DNA of 64,000 nt from Hyphomicrobiales bacterium. Lineage in GTDB: Bacteria > Pseudomonadota > Alphaproteobacteria > Rhizobiales > Xanthobacteraceae. The DNA is taken from positions 19,937 to 83,936 of the forward strand of contig JACESF010000010.1 of NCBI GenBank assembly GCA_013911975.1. Reading direction: 5' to 3'. Position numbers and translations under genes: made by a program. Shown one piece after another: positions 28,696-36,075 of this stretch (position 1 is the stretch's first letter; the number at the start of each line of letters is the position of its first letter). The notes beneath the pieces were generated by a model. The model was not told the DNA's origin. It made no database searches and was given only the letters and a program-made list of their open reading frames with translations.

Positions 28696-29127
28696 ATGAG
28701 CCATTACGACCCCATCGATGCCAGCGCCAAGGCGCACATGGAGCGCATGACGCCGTGGCGGCGGCGCCTGGTCTTCTACCTGCGCGCGGTGGCCATGTTC
28801 CTCCTGGCCGAAGCGGTGTTCCACTGGGCGATCATCTGCGGCATCGGCGAGGGGCCGTTCGGCGGCTTCTCCGAGCTTCCCACCCTGGTCCAGGCAGGAA
28901 TCGTCTGGGCGGCCATCATCGATCCCATCGCGGGCGTGGGGCTCTGGCTGGGCGCGGGCTGGGGCGTGGTGCTGTGGCTCATCGCCACCGCCACCCAGGT
29001 GGCGCTGGGCTTCTGGGCGCCGGAGGGCATGACGCGCCTCATGGTCCTGTCGGTTCTGGAGGTGGCCCTGGTGGTCGCCTATGCGGTCCTCTCCGTGCGG
29101 GCCGCGCGCGAGAGTGACGAGGAATAA
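28696..29127 (+). CDS. Four-helix integral membrane protein (possibly DUF6163)
   Basis: The 143-aa protein has a charged N-terminus (1-25) and four hydrophobic helices at about 28-48, 62-82, 84-104 and 110-134. I think it belongs to the Rhizobiales membrane family DUF6163, but this is from memory and uncertain. It starts 6 bases after the hydrolase gene and is probably in the same transcript. No function can be given. Confidence 0.7.
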   Translation: MSHYDPIDASAKAHMERMTPWRRRLVFYLRAVAMFLLAEAVFHWAIICGIGEGPFGGFSELPTLVQAGIVWAAIIDPIAGVGLWLGAGWGVVLWLIATATQVALGFWAPEGMTRLMVLSVLEVALVVAYAVLSVRAARESDEE

Positions 29128-29173
29128 GCGCTCTCCATCAGGTGTTTAGAGGCGGATTCGCTGGAGGCTTGCC

Positions 29174-29842
29174 ATGGCTCGGGACCTTTGGACGCGCGTC
29201 GACGACTATATCTCCGAGGCGATCCTCGGGCCGGATCCGGCCCTGGAGCAGGCGCTGGCGGCCAGCGACGCGGCGGGCCTGCCGGCCATCGCCGTCTCCC
29301 CGGCCCAGGGGCGGCTGCTGGCGCTGTTCGTCCAGATGACGGGCGCGCGCCGTATCCTGGAGATTGGCACGCTCGGCGGCTATAGCGGCATCTGCATGGC
29401 CCGGGCGCTGCCGGAGGACGGGCGCCTCGTGACCCTGGAATTCGACCCCGCCCATGCGGTGGTGGCCCGTGCCAATTTCGCGGCGGCGGGTCTCTCGGAC
29501 CGCATCGCCCTCCTGGAAGGCGCCGCGCTCGATACCCTGCCGAAGCTGCTGGCGGATGGCGAAGGGCCGTTCGACCTGATCTTCGTGGACGCGGACAAGC
29601 CCAACAATCCCAACTATCTGGAATGGGCGCTCAAGCTGTCGCGTCCCGGCACGCTGATGGTGTGGGACAATGTAATCCGCGACGGCGCGGTGGCGGATGC
29701 GGAGAGCGAGGATCCCCGCATCCAGGCGACACGGCGCCTGTTCGACCTGCTGGCCGCCGATCCGCGCCTCACCGTCACCGCCGTGCAGACCGTGGGCTGC
29801 AAGGGCTATGACGGATTCGCGCTGGCGCGGGTAGGCGGCTGA
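29174..29842 (+). CDS. SAM-dependent O-methyltransferase (catechol/caffeoyl-CoA OMT-like)
   Basis: The 222-aa class I methyltransferase has SAM motif I EIGTLGGYSGICMA and the acidic motif TLEFDP. The metal-binding FVDADKPNN and VWDNVIRDG are characteristic of the cation-dependent O-methyltransferase family 3. The acceptor is unknown. The ATG at 29174 lies a few bases after GGAGG. Confidence 0.9.
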   Translation: MARDLWTRVDDYISEAILGPDPALEQALAASDAAGLPAIAVSPAQGRLLALFVQMTGARRILEIGTLGGYSGICMARALPEDGRLVTLEFDPAHAVVARANFAAAGLSDRIALLEGAALDTLPKLLADGEGPFDLIFVDADKPNNPNYLEWALKLSRPGTLMVWDNVIRDGAVADAESEDPRIQATRRLFDLLAADPRLTVTAVQTVGCKGYDGFALARVGG

Positions 29843-29851
29843 GGCCGCCGC

Positions 29852-30067
29852 TCAATTGCTGGACGTGCTGATGCTCGCGAGCAGCGCGCGGGCCACTTCC
29901 TTGGTCACGCGCTTCTTGTACTTGGAGTGGACGAGCTGGCCGTTGTGGAAGATGTCCTGTTCCACATAGACCATCTTGCCGTCCCACCGCAGGATATTGT
30001 CGCTCTCGACGGTCTCGATCACGCCGAGGCCTTCGATGATCTGCCCTTCCAACGGGTGCTTCAGCAT
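29852..30067 (-). CDS. Small conserved-looking hypothetical protein (71 aa)
   Basis: The product MLKHPLEGQIIEGLGVIETV... is compact, soluble and beta-rich in appearance, with a basic middle (KYKKRVTKEVARALL). No family is recognised. GGAGGAC lies 4 bases before the ATG at 30067, and codon use looks like its neighbours, so I take it as real. It converges on the methyltransferase gene. Confidence 0.65.
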   Translation of the reverse strand: MLKHPLEGQIIEGLGVIETVESDNILRWDGKMVYVEQDIFHNGQLVHSKYKKRVTKEVARALLASISTSSN

Positions 30068-30242
30068 TCTTGTCCTCCGAGGGGCGCGATGAGGTTCGCG
30101 CCCCGCTCTTGGCCGCTGCCCGGGTGATCCGGGCGGCAGCGGAAAGGCGAGGATAGCGCAAGCCCAGCCGGCGACAAGCCGCCTTCACCCGCCCCTTTGG
30201 TTGAAGGCCCGGCCCCTTGGACGCGGGGGCGGGGCGGTGGAC

Positions 30243-30518
30243 TCAGTCGTCGTTGGAGGCGTTGAGGTCGCTGGGCGACATGCCGTCGGAGACGGGCCGG
30301 ACGCGCACGCCGGGGGCGCCGCCGTTCAGGAACTCGATGCCCGCCGCCTCCAGCGCGCGGCGCACTTCCTCCAAGGCGGCGGCGCCGGCCGCGCCCGCCT
30401 CGGCGGCCGCGAATTCCAGTTCCGAAACGCCGCTCGACGCCGCGATGTCGGTCCGGCTCCTGCCGAGAAGGGCGAGGGCGGCGGCGATCTGCCGGCCGGA
30501 GGGCGGGGAAAGGGGCAT
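30243..30518 (-). CDS. Short XRE-like helix-turn-helix protein (degenerate)
   Basis: The 91-aa protein has an HTH-like segment ([20 protein letters not shown]) followed by a helix and the C-terminal [21 protein letters not shown] recall that ending from many small Xre-type regulators in Rhizobiales (ALEAAGVEF..GGGPGVRL). The HTH is weak. AAGGAGAGA lies upstream of the ATG at 30518. The target is unknown. It is divergent from gmhB. Confidence 0.62.
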   Translation of the reverse strand: MPLSPPSGRQIAAALALLGRSRTDIAASSGVSELEFAAAEAGAAGAAALEEVRRALEAAGIEFLNGGAPGVRVRPVSDGMSPSDLNASNDD

Positions 30519-30620
30519 GGATGTCTCTCCTTCGCGAGCGAGGCTGTCACAGCGGTGCGGCCGGGGGAAGAGAGAAGTTCCTCCCCTGAGGACCGCGGGA
30601 TTTGCTATAGGGGCGGCGTG

Positions 30621-31151
30621 ATGCCTGCCACCCACAAGACGGCCTTGCGGCCCGCCGTGTTCCTGGATCGCGACGGCGTTATCAACCGCGACCTCGGCTA
30701 TGTGGGCGACGTCGCCCGCTTCCACTGGATGCCCGGAGCCAAGGCGGCGGTGCGCCGGATCAACGATGCGGGCTACTACGCCTTCGTCGTCACCAACCAG
30801 TCCGGGATCGCGCGCGGCCTCTATACCGAGGCGGCCTATCGCGCGGTGCGGGCGCACATGGAACAGGGATTCGCGGAGGCGGGCGCGCGCATCGACGACG
30901 AGCGCTTCTGCCCCTACCACCCCGAGGGCACTGTGGCGGACTATCGCCGCGCGTCGGACTGGCGCAAGCCGGAGGCCGGGATGCTGCTGGACCTCATGCG
31001 CCATTGGCCGGTGGATCGCACCCGTAGCTTCATGGTGGGCGACAAGGACACGGACATGATGGCCGCCGCCGCCGCAGGCATCGCGGGCCATCTGTTCACC
31101 GGCGGGGACCTCGACGCCTTCATCGCCCCCCTGCTGGAGGGCGCGGCATGA
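30621..31151 (+). CDS. gmhB: D-glycero-D-manno-heptose-1,7-bisphosphate 7-phosphatase-like (HAD)
   Basis: The 176-aa HAD phosphatase has motif [12 protein letters not shown], motif [12 protein letters not shown], and motifs III/IV in KPEAGML and [12 protein letters not shown]. The family removes the C7 phosphate in LPS heptose synthesis. The zinc Cys set of classical GmhB (three Cys and one His) is only partly visible (FCPYHPEG). It may therefore act on a related sugar bisphosphate. A GTG at 30618 is an alternative start. Its TGA overlaps the epimerase ATG (ATGA). Confidence 0.87.
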   Translation: MPATHKTALRPAVFLDRDGVINRDLGYVGDVARFHWMPGAKAAVRRINDAGYYAFVVTNQSGIARGLYTEAAYRAVRAHMEQGFAEAGARIDDERFCPYHPEGTVADYRRASDWRKPEAGMLLDLMRHWPVDRTRSFMVGDKDTDMMAAAAAGIAGHLFTGGDLDAFIAPLLEGAA

Positions 31152-32305
31152 GCGGCGCCCCCGATTTCACCGCCAATTTCACTGCAGAGGCCGCCGCGCT
31201 GCGCGCCTGGATGTTCGATAAGGCACTGCCCTTCTGGGCCGAGGTGGGCGTGGATCGCGTCGGCGGCGGCTTCTTCGAGCGCCTGAGCCCCGAGGGCCGC
31301 GTGCTGGACGATCCGCGCCGGGCACGCCTCGTGTGCCGGCAGATCTATGTCTTCGCCACCGCCGCCCGGCTCGGCTGGGACGGGCCGGCGCAGGACATCG
31401 TGCGCCATGGGCTCGCCGCGCTGGAGCGGGACCATCTGAAGGCCGAGGGCCTCGTCATCCCTTCCGTCCATGCCGGCGGCGCCCCCGCGCGCACGGATTT
31501 CGACCTCTACGACCATGCCTTCGTGCTGTTCGGCCTCGCGGCGGCGGCGCAGATCGGTGTGGGGCAGAGCCTCGCCGCGCGGGCCGTGGCACTGCGCGAG
31601 GCCATGCGCGCGGGCTTCGGCCATCCGCAGGCCGGGTTCGAGGAGGCCATGCCGCCCACCGAACCGCTCAAGGCCAACCCGCACATGCATCTGCTGGAAG
31701 CCTTCCTGGCCTGGGAGGATCTTTCCCCCGGTGCGGGATGGGAGGCCGCCGCCGACGAGATCGCGCAGCTCTGCCTGGACCGCTTCGTCGATCCGGCCAC
31801 CGGCGCGGTGCATGAGTTCTACGACCGGGGATGGCAGCGCATCCCCGAGGGCGCGGGCGCTGTGGTGGAGCCCGGCCACCAGTTCGAATGGGCCTGGCTG
31901 CTGTTGCGCTGGGGCGAGCGGCGGAACCGGGCGGATGCCGTCGCCGCCGCCCTGCGCCTCGTGGACCTCGCCGAGGCCAACGGGGTCGATCCCGCCCTTG
32001 GCCTCGCGCTGAATGAACTCGATCCGGACCTGAACATCCGCGATGCCCGCGCCCGCCTGTGGCCCCAGACCGAGCGGGTGAAGGCCCATGCGCTGCTGCG
32101 GGCGCGCGCGTCGTCCGGCGAAGACCGCAAGGTCGCGGAGCAGCGGGCGGCCGAATCCATCGCGGGGCTGCGGCGGTTCCTCGCCCATCCCGTACGCGGG
32201 TCCTGGTGGGAGCATATCGGGCCGGACGGGCAGGCGATGCCCGAGCCCGCGCGCGCCAGCAGCCTCTATCACATCATGGGCGCGCTGGAGGCGGTGGCGG
32301 ATTGA
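31148..32305 (+). CDS. AGE-family (N-acylglucosamine 2-epimerase / ManA-like) isomerase
   Basis: The 385-aa (alpha/alpha)6-barrel protein has landmarks [37 protein letters not shown] and [14 protein letters not shown], where His residues of the active site lie. Members interconvert N-acylglucosamine/mannosamine or mannose/fructose forms. The substrate here is not known. Coupling to gmhB by an ATGA overlap suggests a role in sugar or heptose metabolism for surface glycans. Confidence 0.85.
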   Translation: MSGAPDFTANFTAEAAALRAWMFDKALPFWAEVGVDRVGGGFFERLSPEGRVLDDPRRARLVCRQIYVFATAARLGWDGPAQDIVRHGLAALERDHLKAEGLVIPSVHAGGAPARTDFDLYDHAFVLFGLAAAAQIGVGQSLAARAVALREAMRAGFGHPQAGFEEAMPPTEPLKANPHMHLLEAFLAWEDLSPGAGWEAAADEIAQLCLDRFVDPATGAVHEFYDRGWQRIPEGAGAVVEPGHQFEWAWLLLRWGERRNRADAVAAALRLVDLAEANGVDPALGLALNELDPDLNIRDARARLWPQTERVKAHALLRARASSGEDRKVAEQRAAESIAGLRRFLAHPVRGSWWEHIGPDGQAMPEPARASSLYHIMGALEAVAD

Positions 32306-32311
32306 TCCGCC

Positions 32312-32905
32312 TCACTTGAACAGGAAGCGGTCGCCCAGATAGCCCGCCGCGAGCGCGACGGCGGCCGCGATGCCGATCATCTGCAACAGGCCGAGCGGCG
32401 GGCGCGAAGGCGCCGGGCGCGGCGGATGCACGTCCAGGGAATCGGCCGCCGCGGCGATCGCCGCCTCCGGCGTCTCGAACACCGTCACGCCGGGCGGCGC
32501 GATCATCAGGTTCTCGCGGCCGCCGAAATCCTCCACCGCATGCCCGTCCGCGTCGCGCCAGCCGTCCTGGCCGGGGGCGCCCACGCGCTTGACGAGATCA
32601 TGGGGATTGGCGCTCCAGAGGAAGACGGGCTTGCCCCGCGCTTCCGCATAGCCCAGCTCGAAGGCGGTGCCCGGGTCCATGTGCGGCCCCCGGAACGGCG
32701 TGATGTTCGCGACGATCGCGTCCGCCCCGTCGATCTCCGCCATGCAGCGGCGGCGGATCGCCTCCGCCCCGGCGGACGACGGGGCGCCGTCCAGCGGATA
32801 GATGCCCTTCACGCCCCGGGCGGCGCACAATTGCTTCAGCCGGACGCCGTGGTCCTCGGCGTCCGGTCGGAAGATGTCGGGCCCGGCAAGATAGAGCGCG
32901 CGCAT
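32312..32905 (-). CDS. Nucleoside 2-deoxyribosyltransferase-like protein with C-terminal membrane helix
   Basis: The 197-aa protein has a catalytic domain at about 1-155 with YLAGPDIF, DGADAIVANITPFRGP and the catalytic Glu83 in DPGTAFELGYA. This family cleaves or exchanges N-glycosidic bonds of deoxynucleosides or nucleotides. A Pro-rich linker (160-171) leads to a hydrophobic helix at about 173-190 and a basic end, so the enzyme is probably anchored in the inner membrane. The start at MRALYLAGP is chosen because the family motif begins there. It converges on the epimerase gene. Confidence 0.85.
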   Translation of the reverse strand: MRALYLAGPDIFRPDAEDHGVRLKQLCAARGVKGIYPLDGAPSSAGAEAIRRRCMAEIDGADAIVANITPFRGPHMDPGTAFELGYAEARGKPVFLWSANPHDLVKRVGAPGQDGWRDADGHAVEDFGGRENLMIAPPGVTVFETPEAAIAAAADSLDVHPPRPAPSRPPLGLLQMIGIAAAVALAAGYLGDRFLFK

Positions 32906-32978
32906 GGCTGAGCCTCGGCAGGGGCGGAATGCCTCCGCTTGTACGCGAGTTGCGCGGCGCTCGGCCACTCCCTGCCGG

Positions 32979-33839
32979 TTATGCCGTGCGAAACTGCACG
33001 CCGTTGCCGCTGGGATCGCGCAGGGACAGGCGGCCCTCGGCGCTCTCGAACGGGTAGCCGGCCGCGGTGAGCCGACCGGTGAGGCTCCCGAGCGTCTCGG
33101 CGGGCACCTGCACCGTCACATGGTCGAGGCCGGTCCGGCCCGCCGGCAGCGCCGGGGCGCCGCGCGAGGACCACACATTGAGGCCCACATGGTGGTGATA
33201 GCCGCCCGCCGCCACGAACAGGGCGCCGGGATAGGTGGTCATGAGGTCGAAGCCCAGCAGGCGCACCCAGAAGGCTTCCGCCTCGGCCAGATCCCGCACC
33301 TTGAGGTGCACATGCCCCATGTCCGTGCCGACCGGCGCCGGGCCGGGGACAGCGGGCGCCAGGGGCACCAGCGCGGCAAGGTCCAGGGGCAGCGTCGCCA
33401 TGGCGATCCGCCCGTCCTTCCTGGGCCAGTCGGGCCGGGCGCGGTCGCAATAGATCTCGACGCCGTTTCCATCAGGATCGTCGATATAGAGGGCTTCGCT
33501 CACCAGATGGTCGGAGGCGCCGAAGCGGATGCCCGCCTGGTGCAGCGCGACCACCCGTTCCGCCAGCGCGCGGCGATCCGGCACGCGGACCGCCAGATGG
33601 AACAGGCCGGGAAAGCGGGGATCGGACGCCGGCGCGTCGGGGTCGCGGATGATCTCGACGAGAGGAAAGTCGCCCGCGCCCAGCACCGCGCCGCCCGCCT
33701 CGCGCGACAGCACGCGCAGACCCACGGCCCGCTCATAGAAGGGGACCAGCCGCTCCGGGTCGCGGCTGCGCAAGGTCACGGCGCCCATGGCGAGGCTGGC
33801 GGGGAGGGGAGAGGCGGGGGTTTCTTGAAGCGCGGTCAT
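32979..33839 (-). CDS. Two-module VOC-family protein (extradiol dioxygenase/glyoxalase-like, CatE type)
   Basis: The 286-aa protein has two vicinal-oxygen-chelate modules (about 15-135 and 165-285). Candidate metal ligands are the His residues in LFHLAVRV and MGHVHLKV and the Glu in VEIYCD. DPDGNGVEIY and DPSGNGVQFR close the modules. This arrangement is seen in catechol-2,3-dioxygenase-like proteins; the substrate is unknown. The start at MTALQETP has GGAAGGA about 7 bases upstream. Confidence 0.82.
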   Translation of the reverse strand: MTALQETPASPLPASLAMGAVTLRSRDPERLVPFYERAVGLRVLSREAGGAVLGAGDFPLVEIIRDPDAPASDPRFPGLFHLAVRVPDRRALAERVVALHQAGIRFGASDHLVSEALYIDDPDGNGVEIYCDRARPDWPRKDGRIAMATLPLDLAALVPLAPAVPGPAPVGTDMGHVHLKVRDLAEAEAFWVRLLGFDLMTTYPGALFVAAGGYHHHVGLNVWSSRGAPALPAGRTGLDHVTVQVPAETLGSLTGRLTAAGYPFESAEGRLSLRDPSGNGVQFRTA

Positions 33840-33992
33840 CTTGACGTCCTTCCCACGAGGATCGCGGGTGAAAGAATGCATGGACGGAAAGATATTGCTT
33901 TGCGCAGCCAATTGCCATTGCGTCGGTGCAAGGCTGGATGTGCGCGGACAGAAGTGAGATGACCGTCCTGCGGTCTGCTCCGTTCCTGGATC

Positions 33993-34910
33993 TCAGACCG
34001 GGAAGTTGCCGGCATAGGGGGTGGGGCGCACATCCACCTCGCGCGAGGGAATCCCGATTTCGCTCGCCTTCTCATAGGCGGCAAGCGCGGAATCGCCGGA
34101 ATCCGCGAAGCCCGCGAACATGGCCGCGAACAGGTTCAGCATGGTCTCGTGCATGGGGGGCAGAAGGAGGACGCTTCCCGTGGGGGAGGGCGTGCGCTCG
34201 ATCAGCCCGACCTGCTCCGCCTCGCGCAGCAGCTTCAGCACATGGGCACGGGAGACGAAGAACTGGCGCGACAGGGCCGCCACCGGCACCGGCACCGGCT
34301 GGGAAGGCGGGAAGGTGTCGCCGTCAGTGCCGGAGATGAGCAGGCTCCAGGCGATCAGCAGCCCGGCATCCCGCTCGCCGAACAGGAGGGCGTGGGGCGC
34401 GAAGTCCCGCAGCCGGAAACCGGCCTGGAAGCGGCCGCCGATCTCCCGGATCAGCGCCTTGCGGAAGCCCGCCACGTGGAGCCGCGCGAGCACCTCCTCG
34501 GCCGGCGGGTGGATGAGCGCGAGGGCGCCGAAGATCTTCTGCCAGCGCTTCACCTGCTCCTGGATCATCCGGTCCGTGGGCACGAGGGGGCGCTGGCGGC
34601 GGTTCTGCCCGCTGTCCGGCCCCACTTCCAGATAGCCGCCCCAGCGCATGAGCGTGACGATGGCCTTCGCGCGGCCCCGGCTGCAGATGCCTGCCTCGTG
34701 GCACAGATTGGCGATGCGGGTCACGGTAAGCCCGACGCCGCGCTCGTCGGGGGTGGCGTCCAGATACAGGGCGAACATGCCGAAGACGGTCCGGCCCCTG
34801 TCGTTCAGGATCCGGTTCAGGAGGCGGTTCCCGCGATACAGTTCCACGAGGCCGCGGGCCATCTGCTCGCTCGCCAGGAGGAAATCGGGGCGGGCGCGGA
34901 GGGTGCTCAT
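33993..34910 (-). CDS. Double winged-helix DNA-binding protein (putative regulator)
   Basis: The 305-aa protein shows two winged-helix-like regions: about 70-125 (LTVTRIANLCHEAG..RGRAKAIVTLMRWGGYLEV) and about 205-250 (VAALSRQFFVSRAHVLKLLREAEQVGLIER). No ligand or kinase domain is seen. I do not recognise a named family; MarR-like is the nearest description. The ATG at 34910 is the first Met after a stretch that does not look coding. The divergent region carries an inverted repeat at 35079-35103. Confidence 0.65.
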   Translation of the reverse strand: MSTLRARPDFLLASEQMARGLVELYRGNRLLNRILNDRGRTVFGMFALYLDATPDERGVGLTVTRIANLCHEAGICSRGRAKAIVTLMRWGGYLEVGPDSGQNRRQRPLVPTDRMIQEQVKRWQKIFGALALIHPPAEEVLARLHVAGFRKALIREIGGRFQAGFRLRDFAPHALLFGERDAGLLIAWSLLISGTDGDTFPPSQPVPVPVAALSRQFFVSRAHVLKLLREAEQVGLIERTPSPTGSVLLLPPMHETMLNLFAAMFAGFADSGDSALAAYEKASEIGIPSREVDVRPTPYAGNFPV

Positions 34911-35078
34911 CCGAGATTTCGTCCGTCTGAAGAGGTCGGCACTCGTAGCGGATGGTCCTGGATACGGCATTCTCGGCGTGGCGCCTCGACGATTCTGTCC
35001 ACCCTTCGGGCACCCCATTATAGCGCCATGGCGTGCGCGCGGGAGGGAGCAAGGGCCTAAAACTGGTCAAGAATTGCC

Positions 35079-35103
35079 ATTGTCGCGAGGGAAGGGCGAC
35101 AAT
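35079..35103. promoter_or_regulatory. Inverted repeat ATTGTCGC-N9-GCGACAAT (possible operator)
   Basis: A perfect 8-bp dyad with a 9-base spacer lies in the roughly 297-base gap between the divergent winged-helix gene and the Gly-rich secreted protein gene. Spacing fits a dimeric DNA-binding protein, but a weak transcript hairpin is equally possible. Nothing else in the gap is recognised. Confidence 0.4.
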
Positions 35104-35207
35104 AGAGCGAGGGAGAGTTCCGCCTGCAATCGCCTGTTGCGGCCGCCTGGCGGAATGGACGGCGGCGCAGGGCGCTATGATACCCATCAGCCCGAGAGGA
35201 ATTCGGC

Positions 35208-35564
35208 ATGGCTTCCGTTAGATTTGCGGTTTTCGGCCTCGTCATGGGCGCGGGCGTTGCATTGGGCGCGGGCGAGAGCGGTGCCACGGTCTATTGCACC
35301 GCCCCGAACGTGCCCGCCGGTTGCGTCTGGAATCCCGGCGGCGTCGGCGTCCTGCCGGGCCCCGGTGCGGGTGCCGCCGGTCCGGGCCTGACCCGCGGGC
35401 CGGGCGTCGGCCAGAACGGCGTCGGCGTCTATCCGGGGGCAGGGGCCGGTGCTGCGGGCGTCGGCATCGCGCCGGGAGCCGGCGTCGGCGCGCCCGGCGT
35501 GGGCGCTCCCGGCTATGGTGGCGCCAATGCGGGCGGCCCGGTCAATCGGGCCGGCGTGCGATAG
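35208..35564 (+). CDS. Secreted Gly-rich repeat protein
   Basis: The 118-aa protein has a signal peptide at about 1-26 and two Cys (VYCTAPNVPAGCVW). The rest consists of Gly/Ala/Val/Pro repeats of the form GVGVxPGxGAGAAGxG. No family is recognised; it is probably a small structural or surface protein. GAGAGGAA lies upstream of the ATG. Confidence 0.65.
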   Translation: MASVRFAVFGLVMGAGVALGAGESGATVYCTAPNVPAGCVWNPGGVGVLPGPGAGAAGPGLTRGPGVGQNGVGVYPGAGAGAAGVGIAPGAGVGAPGVGAPGYGGANAGGPVNRAGVR

Positions 35565-35706
35565 GCTTTCGCCGAACTTACGCGCTGCCCGGAGAGCGGC
35601 CCGCCGCGGAGGCGGCCGGCCCGGAGCGCGGTATCGTGCTTGAATTCGCGCAAGCGATGTCAAAGAGGCGTGCCGTGCTCGGCATGTTCATACCCGGAGA
35701 GAAACA

Positions 35707-35982
35707 ATGCTCGTTCGTTTGACCGCCCCGCTCGCCCTCTGCCTGTTCGCGACGGTGGCCCTGGCGGACCGCCCGGCCGCCGACAAGTGCGCCGCGGGCC
35801 TGAACACTGACGGCAAGACCATCTATGCCGCGTCCGCCGCCCAGGTCGCGCCCGGCGCCGACATCCGCGCGGTGGTCAAGACCGCCACCGAGGGCCTGGT
35901 TCGCTCGGGCAACATCAGCATGGGCAATGCCCGCCCGGCCGCCGAGGCCGCCGGCAAGTGCCTGGCGCTCATCAATTCCTGA
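35707..35982 (+). CDS. Small exported hypothetical protein (91 aa)
   Basis: The 91-aa protein has a signal peptide (MLVRLTAPLALCLFATVALA, cleavage after residue 20) and a short helical domain with two Cys (DKCAAGL and AGKCLAL) likely to form a disulfide. It resembles small periplasmic proteins common in Rhizobiales, without a named function. A strong terminator follows. Confidence 0.75.
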   Translation: MLVRLTAPLALCLFATVALADRPAADKCAAGLNTDGKTIYAASAAQVAPGADIRAVVKTATEGLVRSGNISMGNARPAAEAAGKCLALINS

Positions 35983-36016
35983 TCGCCTTCCGGCCCTGCC
36001 GGTTGGTGCGCAACGT

Positions 36017-36049
36017 AAAAAGCCCCGGACGGACGGTCCGGGGCTTTTT
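36017..36049. terminator. Bidirectional Rho-independent terminator
   Basis: A perfect stem AAAAAGCCCCGGAC / GTCCGGGGCTTTTT with a 5-base loop lies between the exported protein gene (stop 35982) and the convergent FliO-like gene (stop 36076). It has A and T runs on both sides, so it can serve both genes. Confidence 0.95.
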
Positions 36050-36075
36050 GCATTCATAAGGGGTGGCTCGGCCGG

